Positions 41,550 to 51,828 of a DNA stretch of 64,000 nt are shown here, in pieces; position 1 is the stretch's first letter, and each line of letters starts with the position of its first letter. The position numbers and the translations under genes were made by a program. This stretch comes from Heterobasidion occidentale (taxonomy: Eukaryota > Basidiomycota > Agaricomycetes > Russulales > Bondarzewiaceae), in assembly GCA_039111635.1 (NCBI GenBank), contig JBCAQO010000010.1, forward strand, positions 992,001 to 1,056,000, read 5' to 3'. The notes beneath the pieces are model-generated. The model was not told where the DNA came from and did no database searches. It saw only the letters and a program-made list of their open reading frames with translations.

Positions 41550-43824
41550 TCATCTGACGGATGTGGTTGACTCTGTTTTTTCCTTCTTCGACGTCTTCAT
41601 CGTCGAATTGTCCTTCGTCCATTTCTGCTTCGCGCACTGGTCTGCGACGAGGGGGCTGGAATCTTCTCTTGGGCCGAGAAGGTCAGTTGCGCGCCATGTG
41701 CCCGGGCTTCTTGCAAAAGAAGCACTTGCCTTCTTTGGCAAGTCGATCTCTCTCCGCCGGGGTAAGTTTCTTGAAGCGAGTTCGGACAGCATCGGCCTCC
41801 ATTTCCGCTGCATCTACATCCATAGGTTCGTATTGGGGCTCCCTATCGTGCCGTGGGGTGCCCTTTCGTCGTAAAATGTACGCGGAGTGTAGATTTGGAA
41901 TTTTCCTTTTCGGAGGTCGTATGCTCGGTCCCTTGCGATGCGCATCCCTTCGTGTTTCTTAGCCTTCTCGACTAGTTCTTCCCATGTCCCGTCTTTAGAA
42001 GGATCTTCATAAATTCCCTTTGCTAATTCCCACTTGAGTCCTCGCAGGAAATGGGTCTTCTTGGTTTCTTCGTCTACACTGGCAAGCGCCGCGAGCTGTT
42101 CAAACAGCTGAAGGTAGGTGTTAAATGATTCCTTTCCCTGATTGACTCGGGCCAGTTTGTCGTGAGCATCGGCTTCTTTGTTGAACTCCTCGAAATCGGT
42201 GGCTATCTTTTTGCGGACGGATGTGTAGCTGACCGTGTCTGCCCAAGTGTATTTGTTCCAATCTTTCAGCGTGTTCCTGGCCTGGGTAAAGTTTCTTGCC
42301 CATATCCCTGCTGAGCCTTCCTTCATATACGACAGAGCGTAAGCGATTTTGGCGAATTCGTTCGCATAATCCTTCTTCCTAGCCAGGAACATTAGATCGA
42401 TTTCGTGGAGGAATTGCTCGGTTCGTTTCCTGTTTCCACTGAAGGTGGTGGGTTTGGCCATAGCTGGTCCCTTGGACTCATTACCTCCAGTATCTGCCGA
42501 CATTGTATCGGGCGGGGCTCTGGATCGTTAGGTGGTTCCTGATCTTCACTTGGTGCTTCAAAATGCTCCGGTTTGGGGACAAATTCCGGTGTTGAGGCTC
42601 GGAAGTCTTCTTGGGGAGCGGTCTCCTGTAAGGGGGATGTAGCGGGAGTGTTTCTTCTAGAGATTCGACTTCCACTGGCTGTTTCTCTGGGTAGAGTATG
42701 TATGTGCGGTCTTGGCAAGTCACGATGCCGATTTGCCGGTGATTCAGGCTTGTCGAAGGTCTTTCTTGCGATGTAGTCCTCGACCTTAATGAGGTGTAGG
42801 TCGGGTCCCGCGTGGACAATTTCTCCTCCCCAAGCTGCGTATTCGTATTCGCTCTTGCCTTGTTGTTGGAAGAATCCGGTGAGGATTCCCGCGTAGTAGA
42901 AGTGTGCTTTCCTTTCGTCGTAATAAAGTTGATCCTTGTCGACGTCTTCGGGTAAGTCTCCGTAGACTTCTGCTGGGTCTGTTCTATAGCCAGGAGGGTA
43001 TCCCGCTGCGACTTCGTCCGTTGTTCTTTATTCTTTGAAGAAGAAGGGTACTGCCTGTCTTCTTCCGGCTTGTAATGCTTCTTGTCAGTCTGGGTCCCTT
43101 TTGATAATTTCGTTGATGGAAATATCAATTTGGTCGATGAGTTGGATGATCTCGGAGAATGTGTGTCCCGAGATGAGGGTTCGGAGATGATAAGTTTTGT
43201 GGGCGAACTCTCCTCTTCTGACAATAAAAAACAATCCCTTCAATTTCTGTTCGGACTGGCGGAGAGTTAGGTGCTTCCAGTGTGTTTTCCTAGGTTGAGG
43301 AGAAGGTCCAGTGGATGAGGATTGAGACGTGGTCTCTGTTCTCCTTGGTCTTGACGAGTTCCGCTCTGATTCCATCTGTGTCGATATTCCTTGCGATGGT
43401 TCTTCTGAGATCGGGGATAACGGCGACGGGGAAATCATCTGGTCTTCCGTCGTGTATCTCGACGCAGTTCCTCGCTCTGATGACGTCGGGCTCTCCGTTG
43501 TCCATGAGTGTGAACGGTGTCTTTGGTTCGTTGACGAAGCAAATCCCGGAAAATCTATATCCAGTTTTAAAGAGGTCTATAAATATTTTGGGTGCTTGTT
43601 GTAGCCTGAGTGTGGCTATTCCTGAATAGACTTTTCCTGGGTTCCGGTGTCTTGCAACTTCTATGGCTCCGGGGTTGTTTATTCTCCCTTGAGGGGTCGC
43701 TGCTGGGGTTGCCGTTAGGTTTACCCTGTTGGCGATTGCTAAAATGTTGTTGACTGATGAGAGAAAGAGCTGTCTCTGCTGGGATCCAGCTTGAATAGGG
43801 TAGGGATAAAAGAGCTCGTTCAAG
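41550..43824 (-). pseudogene. Gag with N-terminal extension of B2 (inverted half)
   Basis: Same content as in B1: extension starting NELFYPYPIQAGSQQ right after the PBS, capsid-like part 42503-41814 in one frame, CCHC knuckle near 41720 in another frame. The indels sit at different places from those in B1 (for example near 43290 and 41850), so the two copies decayed, or were mis-sequenced, independently here. Confidence 0.8.
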
Positions 43825-44658
43825 TGTTAGGTCGGAGACCTATCACGTGCACCGATGCACGAAGGAGTCCCTAGGCTAAACCTCCACTGATTCGTATAGT
43901 CGTAGACTCCAATGGATAAAGACGATGGATCGTCTTTGGGCTCTTTCGAGGAACTCGGGGTCGCTGTCTGCTTTGTTCTCGAAGAGATTGAGAAGGTGAT
44001 CTTCGAGGTCTTCTCGATGATGAGGAGGAACCGGATGATCTTCTCCTGTCCAACAGATGACACGAGGGGGTGTCCAACTGATAACGCGGAAGGCAGCTAG
44101 TCCGGTGTAGAAGCGGATGAGTAGAGGGAGGGGAGGGAAGGGAGACGAGTCCAGTGTTTCGTCAGACCGTGTAAAGAGTTTCTCAGATCTGACAGAGATC
44201 ACGAAGCGTGGGCTAAGAAGGTAGCCAGACGCCGGGTGCAGTGCAGAGATCGAGTGTATTACAGGTGAACGAGCTGAGCTTCTTAGAAGCTCATCTCGGC
44301 TATTTACGTACAGAAGTGTCTAGGGCAGGATCAAGATCTGGTCCGTGCGCTTCTCAGGTACCGAAGTCAACGATCGAGATCCATAAGCTAGAATACCTCA
44401 TTGACCTGCCATATAACCAAATATAGTAATCCGATCACTAATGTCCATCCACATCTTCGATCGATCAAGAACCAGGAACGGGGGTCAGGAACCAATGTCT
44501 GTCCACATCAAGAATCAGGAACTAGAAGTTAGCGTTCATGCATCAGCATGTAAATGGTAAGGAGTCATGGAAAGTAGTCCGAGTCTGCAACAAGTCCGAA
44601 GCACTTGACCAGCCCATCCACTCACGTGCGAAGCACGTGTTAGGACGCGGTCCTAACA
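43825..44658 (-). repeat. LTR, family B, inverted (834 bp)
   Basis: Minus-orientation LTR (TGTTAGGTCGG...GTCCTAACA on the plus strand) between the two halves of B2. The PBS of B2 lies at 43813-43822, again 2 nt from the LTR edge. Confidence 0.93.
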
Positions 44659-46670
44659 CCGGAGCAGTTTTATCACAAGTCGCCAAAGATGGAAAATGGC
44701 ACCCATGTGCTTATATCTCCAAGTCGCTCTCACCAACAGAACGCAACTACCCAATCTATGATAAAGAGTTGCTGGCAGTCGTTCGAGCTTTTGAAGCTTG
44801 GCGACACTATTTGGAGGGCGCCGACCACCCAGTAGACGTCTGGATGGATCACAAGAACCTTGAATGGTTCCGTTCAAGTCAGAAACTAAACCGTCGACAA
44901 GCACGATGGTCACTCTACCTCTCGCGTTTCGACTACAAGTTGACGCACAAGGCAGGAGTCACTAATAAATCCGATGGTCTGTCACGGCGTCCAGACCATA
45001 AAAAGGGGGTGGAATTTGACAATTCAGGCGAAACACTCTTGGAGCCCAAACTTTTCAATAACACAGAAAAGATCCGAAGACCTTTTGCAGAAATCAATGC
45101 CATCAATACAGACAACAGTTGGGACCCTCATCAAATACTTCACATTAGGGCAACTGGACGAGGAGGCGTTACCATAATAGACGACGACCTCCGGAAACGA
45201 ATCATTGAAGAAAATAGGAAAGACGAATGGCTACTAGAAACCCTAGCCAAGATTAAAACCTTAGGACCTCGAAACATGAAGAAAGGTTTACAAGAATGGA
45301 ACGAAGAAGAAGGATTGGTCCTTCACCGAGGAAAGATATATGTCCCTCGAAACGAACAACTCCATCAAGATATCATCAAACTAAACCATGACAATCTAGC
45401 AGCAGGACATCCAGGACAAAGGGGAACTCTAGCCTTAGTCGGACAAGAATTCACTTGGCCAGGAATATCAAACACAGTTCACCAATATGTGGAAGGATGC
45501 GCCATTTGTCAATCCACCAAGAACGACACACATCCTACCATGGTGCCCCTACAACAACAGAAATCCCAGATCGACCCTTCGGAACAATAACCATGGATTT
45601 TATTACAGACCTACCAGAATCAAACGGATACGACTCGCTACATGTAGTAACCGATAGATTCACCAAAACCGCAGTAATAACTCCATGCCTGAAAACCATC
45701 GACTCTGATGGAACGGCCAAAATCTTGCTAGAAAACACCTGGAGACGCTATGGACTGCCAGATAAAATCATATCGGATAGAGGAACTCAATTCGCTTCAA
45801 AAGTAGCGCAAGCCCTGCTCAAAGAATTAGGAATCAAATCCGCGTTAAGCACAGCTTATCACCCACAGACGGGCGGTGCTACTGAACAAATGAATCAGGA
45901 ACTAGAACAATACCTGAGAGCATTTTGCAGTTCTTCACAGGACAATTGGGCCGGATTAATTCCCTACGCGGAATATGCCCACAACACCCATCAGCACTCA
46001 GCCACGCAGAAGTCACCATTTGAACTTCTCCATGGATATCAACCACGGGCTTACCCAGTCATCATCGGAAACACGAATGTCCCCACCGCCGACGCTCGCC
46101 TCGAAGCTCTGCAACGTGCTAGGAAGGAAGCACAAGCCAGCCTCGAAATTGCAGCCGAAGCCATGAGGATACAGCACGACCGTTTTGGAACGGACCTGCC
46201 GCCTTTCAAGAAAGGAGATCAAGTATGGCTCGATGGGAAGAACATCCACGCCGATCACTCATCAGAGAAACTGAGACCCAAACACTTTGGGCCATTTGAA
46301 GTCATTGACACCATAGGAAATGTCAACTTCAGGTTGAAACTGCCCAACAGCTGGAAGCGTATTCACGACGTCTTCCATGCTAGTCGACTCACGCCCTACA
46401 AGGAAAACGAGGTCTATGGTCCGAACTACCTAAACCGGCTCCGGACCTGATCGAAGGGCAAGAAGAATTGAAGTCGAAGCCATTGTCGGAGCCAGACGCT
46501 TTGGACGATGGAAGATCCTGCAGTACCTGATCAAATGGAAGGGCTACCCGGAATCGGACAACTCTTGGGAAGCCGCGGGCAAACGTCACTAACGCACAAA
46601 GCCATAAGGACTTCTACCGCCGGCACCCTCGGGCAGTCAAAGGAATGGAAGCCTCCATTCTGACCCTGGT
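44659..46670 (+). pseudogene. RNase H (3' part), integrase and chromodomain of B2
   Basis: Continues RNase H from GAVLSQVAKDGKWH through YDKELLAVVRAFEAW and NKSDGLSRR to the integrase zinc domain (NHDNLAAGHPG...CAICQSTKND), in one frame until 45590. A small indel there shifts into the core (TMDFITDLPE, ISDRGTQF, TGGATEQMNQELE). GPF module and chromodomain follow, with a 1-nt deletion near 46430 and others near 46470-46610. Confidence 0.85.
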
Positions 46671-47022
46671 GATCGAATTAGAACTCAACAGAGTAGCCGA
46701 AGAAGATCAAATCAGAAAGAAGCTCGAGAAGCATCCAATCGGAAAGAAGCTTCTCGCTACAGGATTAGCTATCCCCCAGATCATGGAAGAGATCAACAAA
46801 CGAATGATGCAGCTAAAGAGGCCGCCCCTGGTTCCTCGATCAAAAGTGCCACCACCAACGATCAATGATCGAGAAGCGCAGCCAAAGAAGCCCAATATAG
46901 ACTCGTCTCGATCAAAGCTACAGCAGAAGCGATCGGACAACTCTAATTGGCGGACTCAAGCATACCAGGAGCTACAAAAGCAGACCAACCGAGGATTGGC
47001 ATGGCCAGGCAAACAGCTATGA
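46645..47022 (+). CDS. C-terminal extension of family B Pol (B2)
   Basis: Follows the chromodomain: a charged helical stretch (LELNRVAEEDQIRKKLEKHP, IMEEINKRMMQLKRP), then a basic Ser/Pro-rich tail. It ends with TGA at 47020-47022, which overlaps the second Met codon of the membrane ORF as ATGA. It probably belongs to the same polyprotein as the integrase but is separated here by indels. Confidence 0.55.
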   Translation: MEASILTLVIELELNRVAEEDQIRKKLEKHPIGKKLLATGLAIPQIMEEINKRMMQLKRPPLVPRSKVPPPTINDREAQPKKPNIDSSRSKLQQKRSDNSNWRTQAYQELQKQTNRGLAWPGKQL

Positions 47023-47165
47023 CCCCTTTCAACCCCACTCTATCCACAGTAGCCGTTTATACCGTTGTCGCGACTCTTGCTCTCACTGCTGTCTCCATCG
47101 CCATCGCCCTTGTTCTCGGATCCCTTCACGCCGCCGCCACCATTGGCATCTCCTCCGTCGTATAA
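47001..47165 (+). CDS. Small single-helix membrane ORF (54 codons)
   Basis: Starts MARQTAMTPFNPTLSTVAV and then has about 25 hydrophobic residues (YTVVATLALTAVSIAIALVL), a single predicted transmembrane helix or signal anchor, ending ISSVV. The first Met overlaps the Pol tail; the second (47019) forms ATGA with the Pol stop, a layout seen where ribosomes reinitiate after termination. Its TAA stop lies inside the TATAAAAG box of ORF3. Neighbours: Pol tail upstream, ORF3 downstream. The copy in B1 is broken. Envelope-like or viroporin-like roles are possible but only inferred; it could also be a by-product of a GC-rich spacer. Confidence 0.4.
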   Translation: MARQTAMTPFNPTLSTVAVYTVVATLALTAVSIAIALVLGSLHAAATIGISSVV

Positions 47166-47168
47166 AAG
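47161..47168 (+). promoter_or_regulatory. Internal TATA box upstream of ORF3 (B2)
   Basis: TATAAAAG 116 nt ahead of the likely ORF3 ATG (47284). Expected initiation about 30 nt downstream would give a roughly 90-nt leader. Confidence 0.5.
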
Positions 47169-47283
47169 ACACCCTGCATTGGACAAAGACGTTCCTCAGC
47201 ATCCCAGCTACCGTTGAATGTCACTCGCCCCTGCACACCTCTTCTTAGCTCACTCCCCCCGCTATATTCTTAGTAACATCAGA

Positions 47284-48890
47284 ATGACTTCCGCTACCAC
47301 CTCCCCTCACGCTTCCAACACCCATCCCCCAACCCCTTCATCCTCTGCACCATCACCCCTCCCACTACCACCCCCACACTCGTTGATGACACGGACTCGG
47401 ACTACGACAGCGAGGACAACATCCCCTCGGAAGGCGTCCATGTCACCGACCCCCTCACCGAATTTGTCATTCCCCGTTTCCCGGCTGAAATGCCGAACCC
47501 CCACATCGTCGTCCCACCGTTGGCTTTCGCAGTACACAACGAAAACCCTCGTATCCGCATCCGCGCCCTACCCAACCCCCTTCACGACCTCCGCCTCTAC
47601 CAAGACCTGAAGACCAGTAACAGTATCTACCACCTCACGCTCGCTAAGGACGAGGCCCCCATTATTCTGAACCAGCCGGGCTTGAAGAACCCCCGTGCCT
47701 TCCTTTTTTATTTACAGCAAGCGGTTTGGGCCCAATGCTATCAAGTATTCTCTGGACCACTCAACCAAACCCAAGCCATCCTACTCACCAACATCACCGT
47801 CACCTCCTACCGCATGAAGGGGCTGATCAATCTCCCCGCCATCCGCAACGACATGATTAACTTCCGATTAGGAGGCATCTTCAGCAGCAGTTCCGTCCTC
47901 CTCCAGACACACACTATAATGGCTTGGCTCGAAACTCTGGCTCGGATCCGTTACAAGGAGAACACGATCCGCTGGTTCTATTTCACGGGACTTAATGGGG
48001 CGCGTCTGGAGATAGAGGAGTACGTCCCTAAGGGACTTTTGCCGACTCACTCCTTCCCCCTTAACAGTCGTGGAGTTCACCCCGTCGCAAGCTACTGGCC
48101 AAACGGAAGTGTCCCGGAAGATAACGTCAGGCCCTGGGTTATGACCAAGCCGGATCTACAGGAACAGGGTTTTCACCAGATCGACGTCGAAGAACCCATG
48201 GTCGTCGATCCTCCGGCAGTCACGGAACCAGTCCTCCCGGTCACCAGACTCTTTCAACCCACCGACAAAGAAACCACGGAATCCATGCAGCCCACCAGTC
48301 CCCCTTACGACCCTGAACAAGTCGTCCGGGATTGCCAGGTACTTCAGCCGTTACCGGTACCACCCCCGTCACCCCCTGCTGTGTCCCCATCCCCCCCCCT
48401 ACTCGGCGACGACCTCACCCGTCCTATCGTTGTCGACGAAGCCTCCCCCCAGTCGCCGGACGTTCCTGTCGCAACTGAAGAAGGATGGCCCACAGACGCA
48501 TTGGACTCCAAAAATGTCTGGCCTAACCCGCCTACTCTCCCGCCTTCTCCACCCACCGACCCCGCCACTCGTACCTGCTGGGAATGCGGACGCGCCGGCC
48601 ATCTCGTCGTGGGATGTCCAATTACGGGCATTCGCCAAAGAACGGATGTTACGGCGCGCGGCTTTCTTCAAGACTACGATAGGCATCGCATGCAGTCCCG
48701 GCGCCTTCGTCTACAGATGGATAGGACGGCTGAGGAATACGGGTACCACAAACAGGTGTTAGACCACTTAATCGACACCGCTAACTGGACCGGATACCCC
48801 GCTCGGAACATCCCCACCTTCGACGAAGTCCACCTGAGGAGACCCGCCCCTACCATTGGTGCACCCGCCAAGCGCCGAAGACTTGTATAG
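47284..48890 (+). CDS. Family B accessory ORF3 with CCHC knuckle (B2)
   Basis: Same protein as in B1; clean from MPNPHIVVPPLAFAVHNENP (47490) to AKRRRLV. The reading frame extends upstream through DDTDSDYDSEDNIPSEG to about 47310, where one missing base separates it from ATG 47284. B1 differs at the same N-terminal stretch by other 1-nt changes, so each copy has its own lesion. The zinc knuckle CWECGRAGHLVVGC and the basic tail are unchanged, while dozens of synonymous and conservative changes separate the copies, which suggests protein-level constraint in the lineage. Function unknown. Confidence 0.7.
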
Positions 48891-48901
48891 AGAGGGGGTA
48901 G

Positions 48902-49740
48902 TGTTAGGACCGCGTCCTAACACGTGCTTCGCACGTGAGTGGATGGGCTGGTCAAGTGCTTCAGACTTGTTGCAGACTCGGACCGCTTTCCATGACTCCT
49001 CACCATTTACATGCTAACGCATGAACGCTGACCTCTGGTTCCTGATTCTTGATGTGGACAGACATTGGTTCCTGACCCTAGTTCCTGGTTCCTAATCGAT
49101 CGCTATGTGGCTTGGTATTTCATATGATATGGACAGACATTGGTGCCCCAGTACTATAGTTAGATCGATGACGCATCTTCGCTTACGGATCTCGATCGTT
49201 GACTTCGGTACCTGAGAAGCGCACAGACCAGATCGCGATCCTGCCCTAGATACTTCTTTGTATATTTAGCCGAGATGAGCTTCTAAGAAGCTCAGCTCGT
49301 TCACCTGTAATACACTCGATCTCTGCACTGCACCCGTCTGGCTACCTTCTTAGCCCACACTTCGTGATCTCTGTCAGATCTGAGAAACTCTTTGCACGGT
49401 CTGACGAAACACTGGACTCGTCTCCCTTCCCTCCCCTCCTCTACTCATCCGCTTCTATACCGGATTAGCTGCCTTCCGCGTTCTCAGTTGGACACCCCCT
49501 CGTGTCATCTGTTGGACAGGAGAAGACCATCTGGTTCCTCCTCATCATCGAGAAGACCTCGAAGATCACCTTCTCAATCTCTTCGAGGACAAAGCCGACA
49601 GCGACCCCGAGTTCCTCGAAAGAGCCCAAAGACGATCCATCGTCTTTATCCATTGGAGTCTACGACTATACAAACCAGTGGAGGTTTAGCCTAGGGACCC
49701 CTTCGTGCATCGGTGCACGTGATAGGTCTACGACCTAACA
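48902..49740 (+). repeat. LTR, family B (839 bp)
   Basis: 3' LTR of B2. More diverged from the other three B LTRs, notably near 49090-49170. Flanked on the right by TTTATTAACATG, which does not match the left flank of the B block (GACAGC at 28933-28938). Confidence 0.93.
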
Positions 49741-50916
49741 TTTATTAACATGTAAATAAATCGGTTTTTAACATGTTAATAACACTTTATATACAATTGT
49801 TATTAATCTGTTATTAACTCATGTTAGAAATTCCTTGGAGAGGCAAATGTTATTAACATTTGTTAACAACTGTCCGTGAATTACTCATGGAACCCTATGT
49901 CGCACAGCTTATGTCATTGCCTGTGGGTTGCTTTTCCATTTGAAATGTTACAACTCTGTATACTCTGCTTACTATTTCCCGCCTGCCGTGTCACTGCGTG
50001 CAGCCGCTGCAGCCGCGCGCTCGACGGACCATTTCTAGTCCATTTCTACCAGCCAATTTTTTGAAGCAGAGAAATCTGATTCGTCACAATCACTAGACAG
50101 AGCACCTGCGTTACTCTTGCCACCCATTACCCGATAATTGGAAGGTGCTGCGTATTGCTCCTCCAGATGTGTACTAAGAATCAAATTTATGACTCACACT
50201 GGTAGCGTAGCTTGTTGTTACTTCGACTGTTTTTGAAGGCGAGTTCCAATCTACAAGCCCTTATCAGCTTGATAGGTCCTAATGGCGCTCGCCTCGTATA
50301 GCCTTTGAATACAAAGACATGTTGTCAGTATCAGTGCCCGACAACCTGAGTAATTCGAAGCTCTCTTAGATTAGTGCGCCATTATCTGCACGAAACACAA
50401 ATGATTATTCACAAGGCGGCTTTGGCTTTGTGGACATCAGACTGCAGCCAGTGCCCGCACCACACGGTGGGAATCGCTGAGCTCGCAAAGGCGCTCATGG
50501 GCCAAGAAGGAATGATAATGAATTCTACTTAATGATTATAATGAATAGTCCAAATGCACTGCCGCACTTTTCATCAAGAACCAACAGCTCTAGCTCTAGA
50601 CTGTATTCCAAACCTCCCTGTTATAGCGCAACATGGCACCTCTGAATTCACGGCGCTCTTGGGAGCATCTTTATACCATCATCCACTGCAGACGCAATCG
50701 ATTGCGACGATCACCGGTCAGAAGGCAGATCAGATGATGAACATCAAGCTGCACCTAATTGTGTTGTATTACCCTGTAAGTCCTTGTGTTTTTGACCATC
50801 TAAAAAGAATGGGAGGGCAGTATCTCACGTGGCAACACGTGAAAACCACGTGAACCCGAGCGCGAAGCACGAGGGGCCAACCCTGACAAACTGCAGTGAT
50901 AGCCACGGCGAGCGCA
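49741..50916. other. Unassigned 1.2 kb between B2 and plus-strand A
   Basis: Begins AT-rich with repeated GTTATTAAC/GTTAATAAC-type words (49741-49870), then ordinary sequence. Short open frames (62 and 99 codons) have no recognisable domain. Not similar by eye to either retroelement; could be host DNA or an older repeat. Ends with a CACGTG cluster and the target duplication of the plus-strand A. Confidence 0.5.
50826..50852. promoter_or_regulatory. Three CACGTG boxes one helical turn apart
   Basis: CACGTG at 50826, 50836 and 50847, centre spacing 10 and 11 bp. This is the E-box recognised by bHLH factors of the Cbf1/Pho4/SREBP kind. No gene start was recognised nearby. Confidence 0.4.
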
Positions 50917-50921
50917 AAGCG
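50917..50921 (+). repeat. Target-site duplication (left), plus-strand A
   Basis: AAGCG directly before the 5' LTR; the same 5 bp follow the 3' LTR at 61579-61583. Confidence 0.9.
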
Positions 50922-51508
50922 TGTTATGACTTGACCGATCGGGGCCCTTCGCGGCCGGTCTAACCGATGGATCAAGCATCACATGCTAGGCGGCTCCACT
51001 TACGGAGCGTACACCAAGGTATTCGGCATGTCCTTAGGAGCCGACAAGACCGATGGTTCTTCAAGACATCGGTAGAGGCTATGTGAGAGGGACATGAGGC
51101 TCACGAAGTTCACACAGTAATAAGGGAGGCATTCACATGCCATGGGCTTAGGGCTTACGGGTAAGCACCTCGTCGCACCATGATGGATCGGTGCGACTGG
51201 AGAAGTACAAGAGTAGGCGCCGATGAGAAAGACGGCGGCCACAGCTCTCCTAGGATGGAAACCTGGAGAAGCACACGGACTCTTACCCTATACCCCATAC
51301 AGTATATAAGGCCCATAGAATAGGCTGAGGATCTTCAGTCTATTCTCTTCGTTCACTACTGTCTTCCTACAGTAGAACTTTGAGCAAATCATTATTCCCT
51401 CCTGTATCAACGTCTGATACAGTCGAGACTCCGTCCGTCACTCAGTTCATTGTGCGACCTAGGGAAGAACCTGTTACTCTTGGGTTACTGAACGAGCAGT
51501 TCATAACA
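50922..51508 (+). repeat. 5' LTR, plus-strand A (587 bp)
   Basis: TGTTATGACTTG...TTCATAACA. Contains TATATAA at 51303-51309, the self-primer AGTCTATTCT at 51337-51346 (28-34 nt further, where transcription should start) and, next to it, the hairpin CTACTGT-CTTCCT-ACAGTAG (51356-51375). Confidence 0.95.
51303..51309 (+). promoter_or_regulatory. LTR TATA box, family A
   Basis: TATATAA, placed so that the transcript 5' end falls at or just before the self-primer 10-mer (51337). Drives the genomic RNA. Confidence 0.6.
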
Positions 51509-51510
51509 CT

Positions 51511-51520
51511 AGAATAGACT
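51511..51520 (+). other. Self-priming primer-binding site, family A
   Basis: AGAATAGACT, 2 nt after the LTR. Perfect 10-nt complement of the LTR segment 51337-51346; no tRNA-like PBS present. Confidence 0.72.
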
Positions 51521-51828
51521 CGCTTTTGCCCCTACCTTGCACCACACTCTGCTTGCTGCCACACTCTTTCTCACAACCCTCATCGGTGGCATAGACCCCC
51601 ACCGAAGAGAGTTACTTCACACACCCTGGAGCAAGACCTAGGCCTAGGATTTCCACCAGGCACTAGACGAACCCATAACCAACTTCGACAGAACAATCGT
51701 CCTATCCATCAAAGAGAAAATCGCTGGTATTACTCCGACACCAATCGGCCAGCACCCCCAAACTTTGATAACTGCTCGTACCGAGAAGGACGATACTTCT
51801 TCACAAGAGAAGACGGAACAGAAGCTGA

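Larger units (their letters stand above)
39332..49740. mobile_element. Family B second copy (B2) with inverted 5' half
   Basis: 39332-43824 is the reverse complement of the 5' internal half (gag to the RNase H start, ending CCGGA). 43825-44658 is its 5' LTR, also inverted. 44659-48901 is the 3' half in plus orientation, starting CCGGAGCAG, and 48902-49740 is the 3' LTR. The split falls in the RNase H codons for CDASDFATGAV. CCGGA is duplicated: as TCCGG at 39332-39336 and as CCGGA at 44659-44663. That is what a B insertion into B2 followed by inversion between inverted LTRs would leave. Confidence 0.88.
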
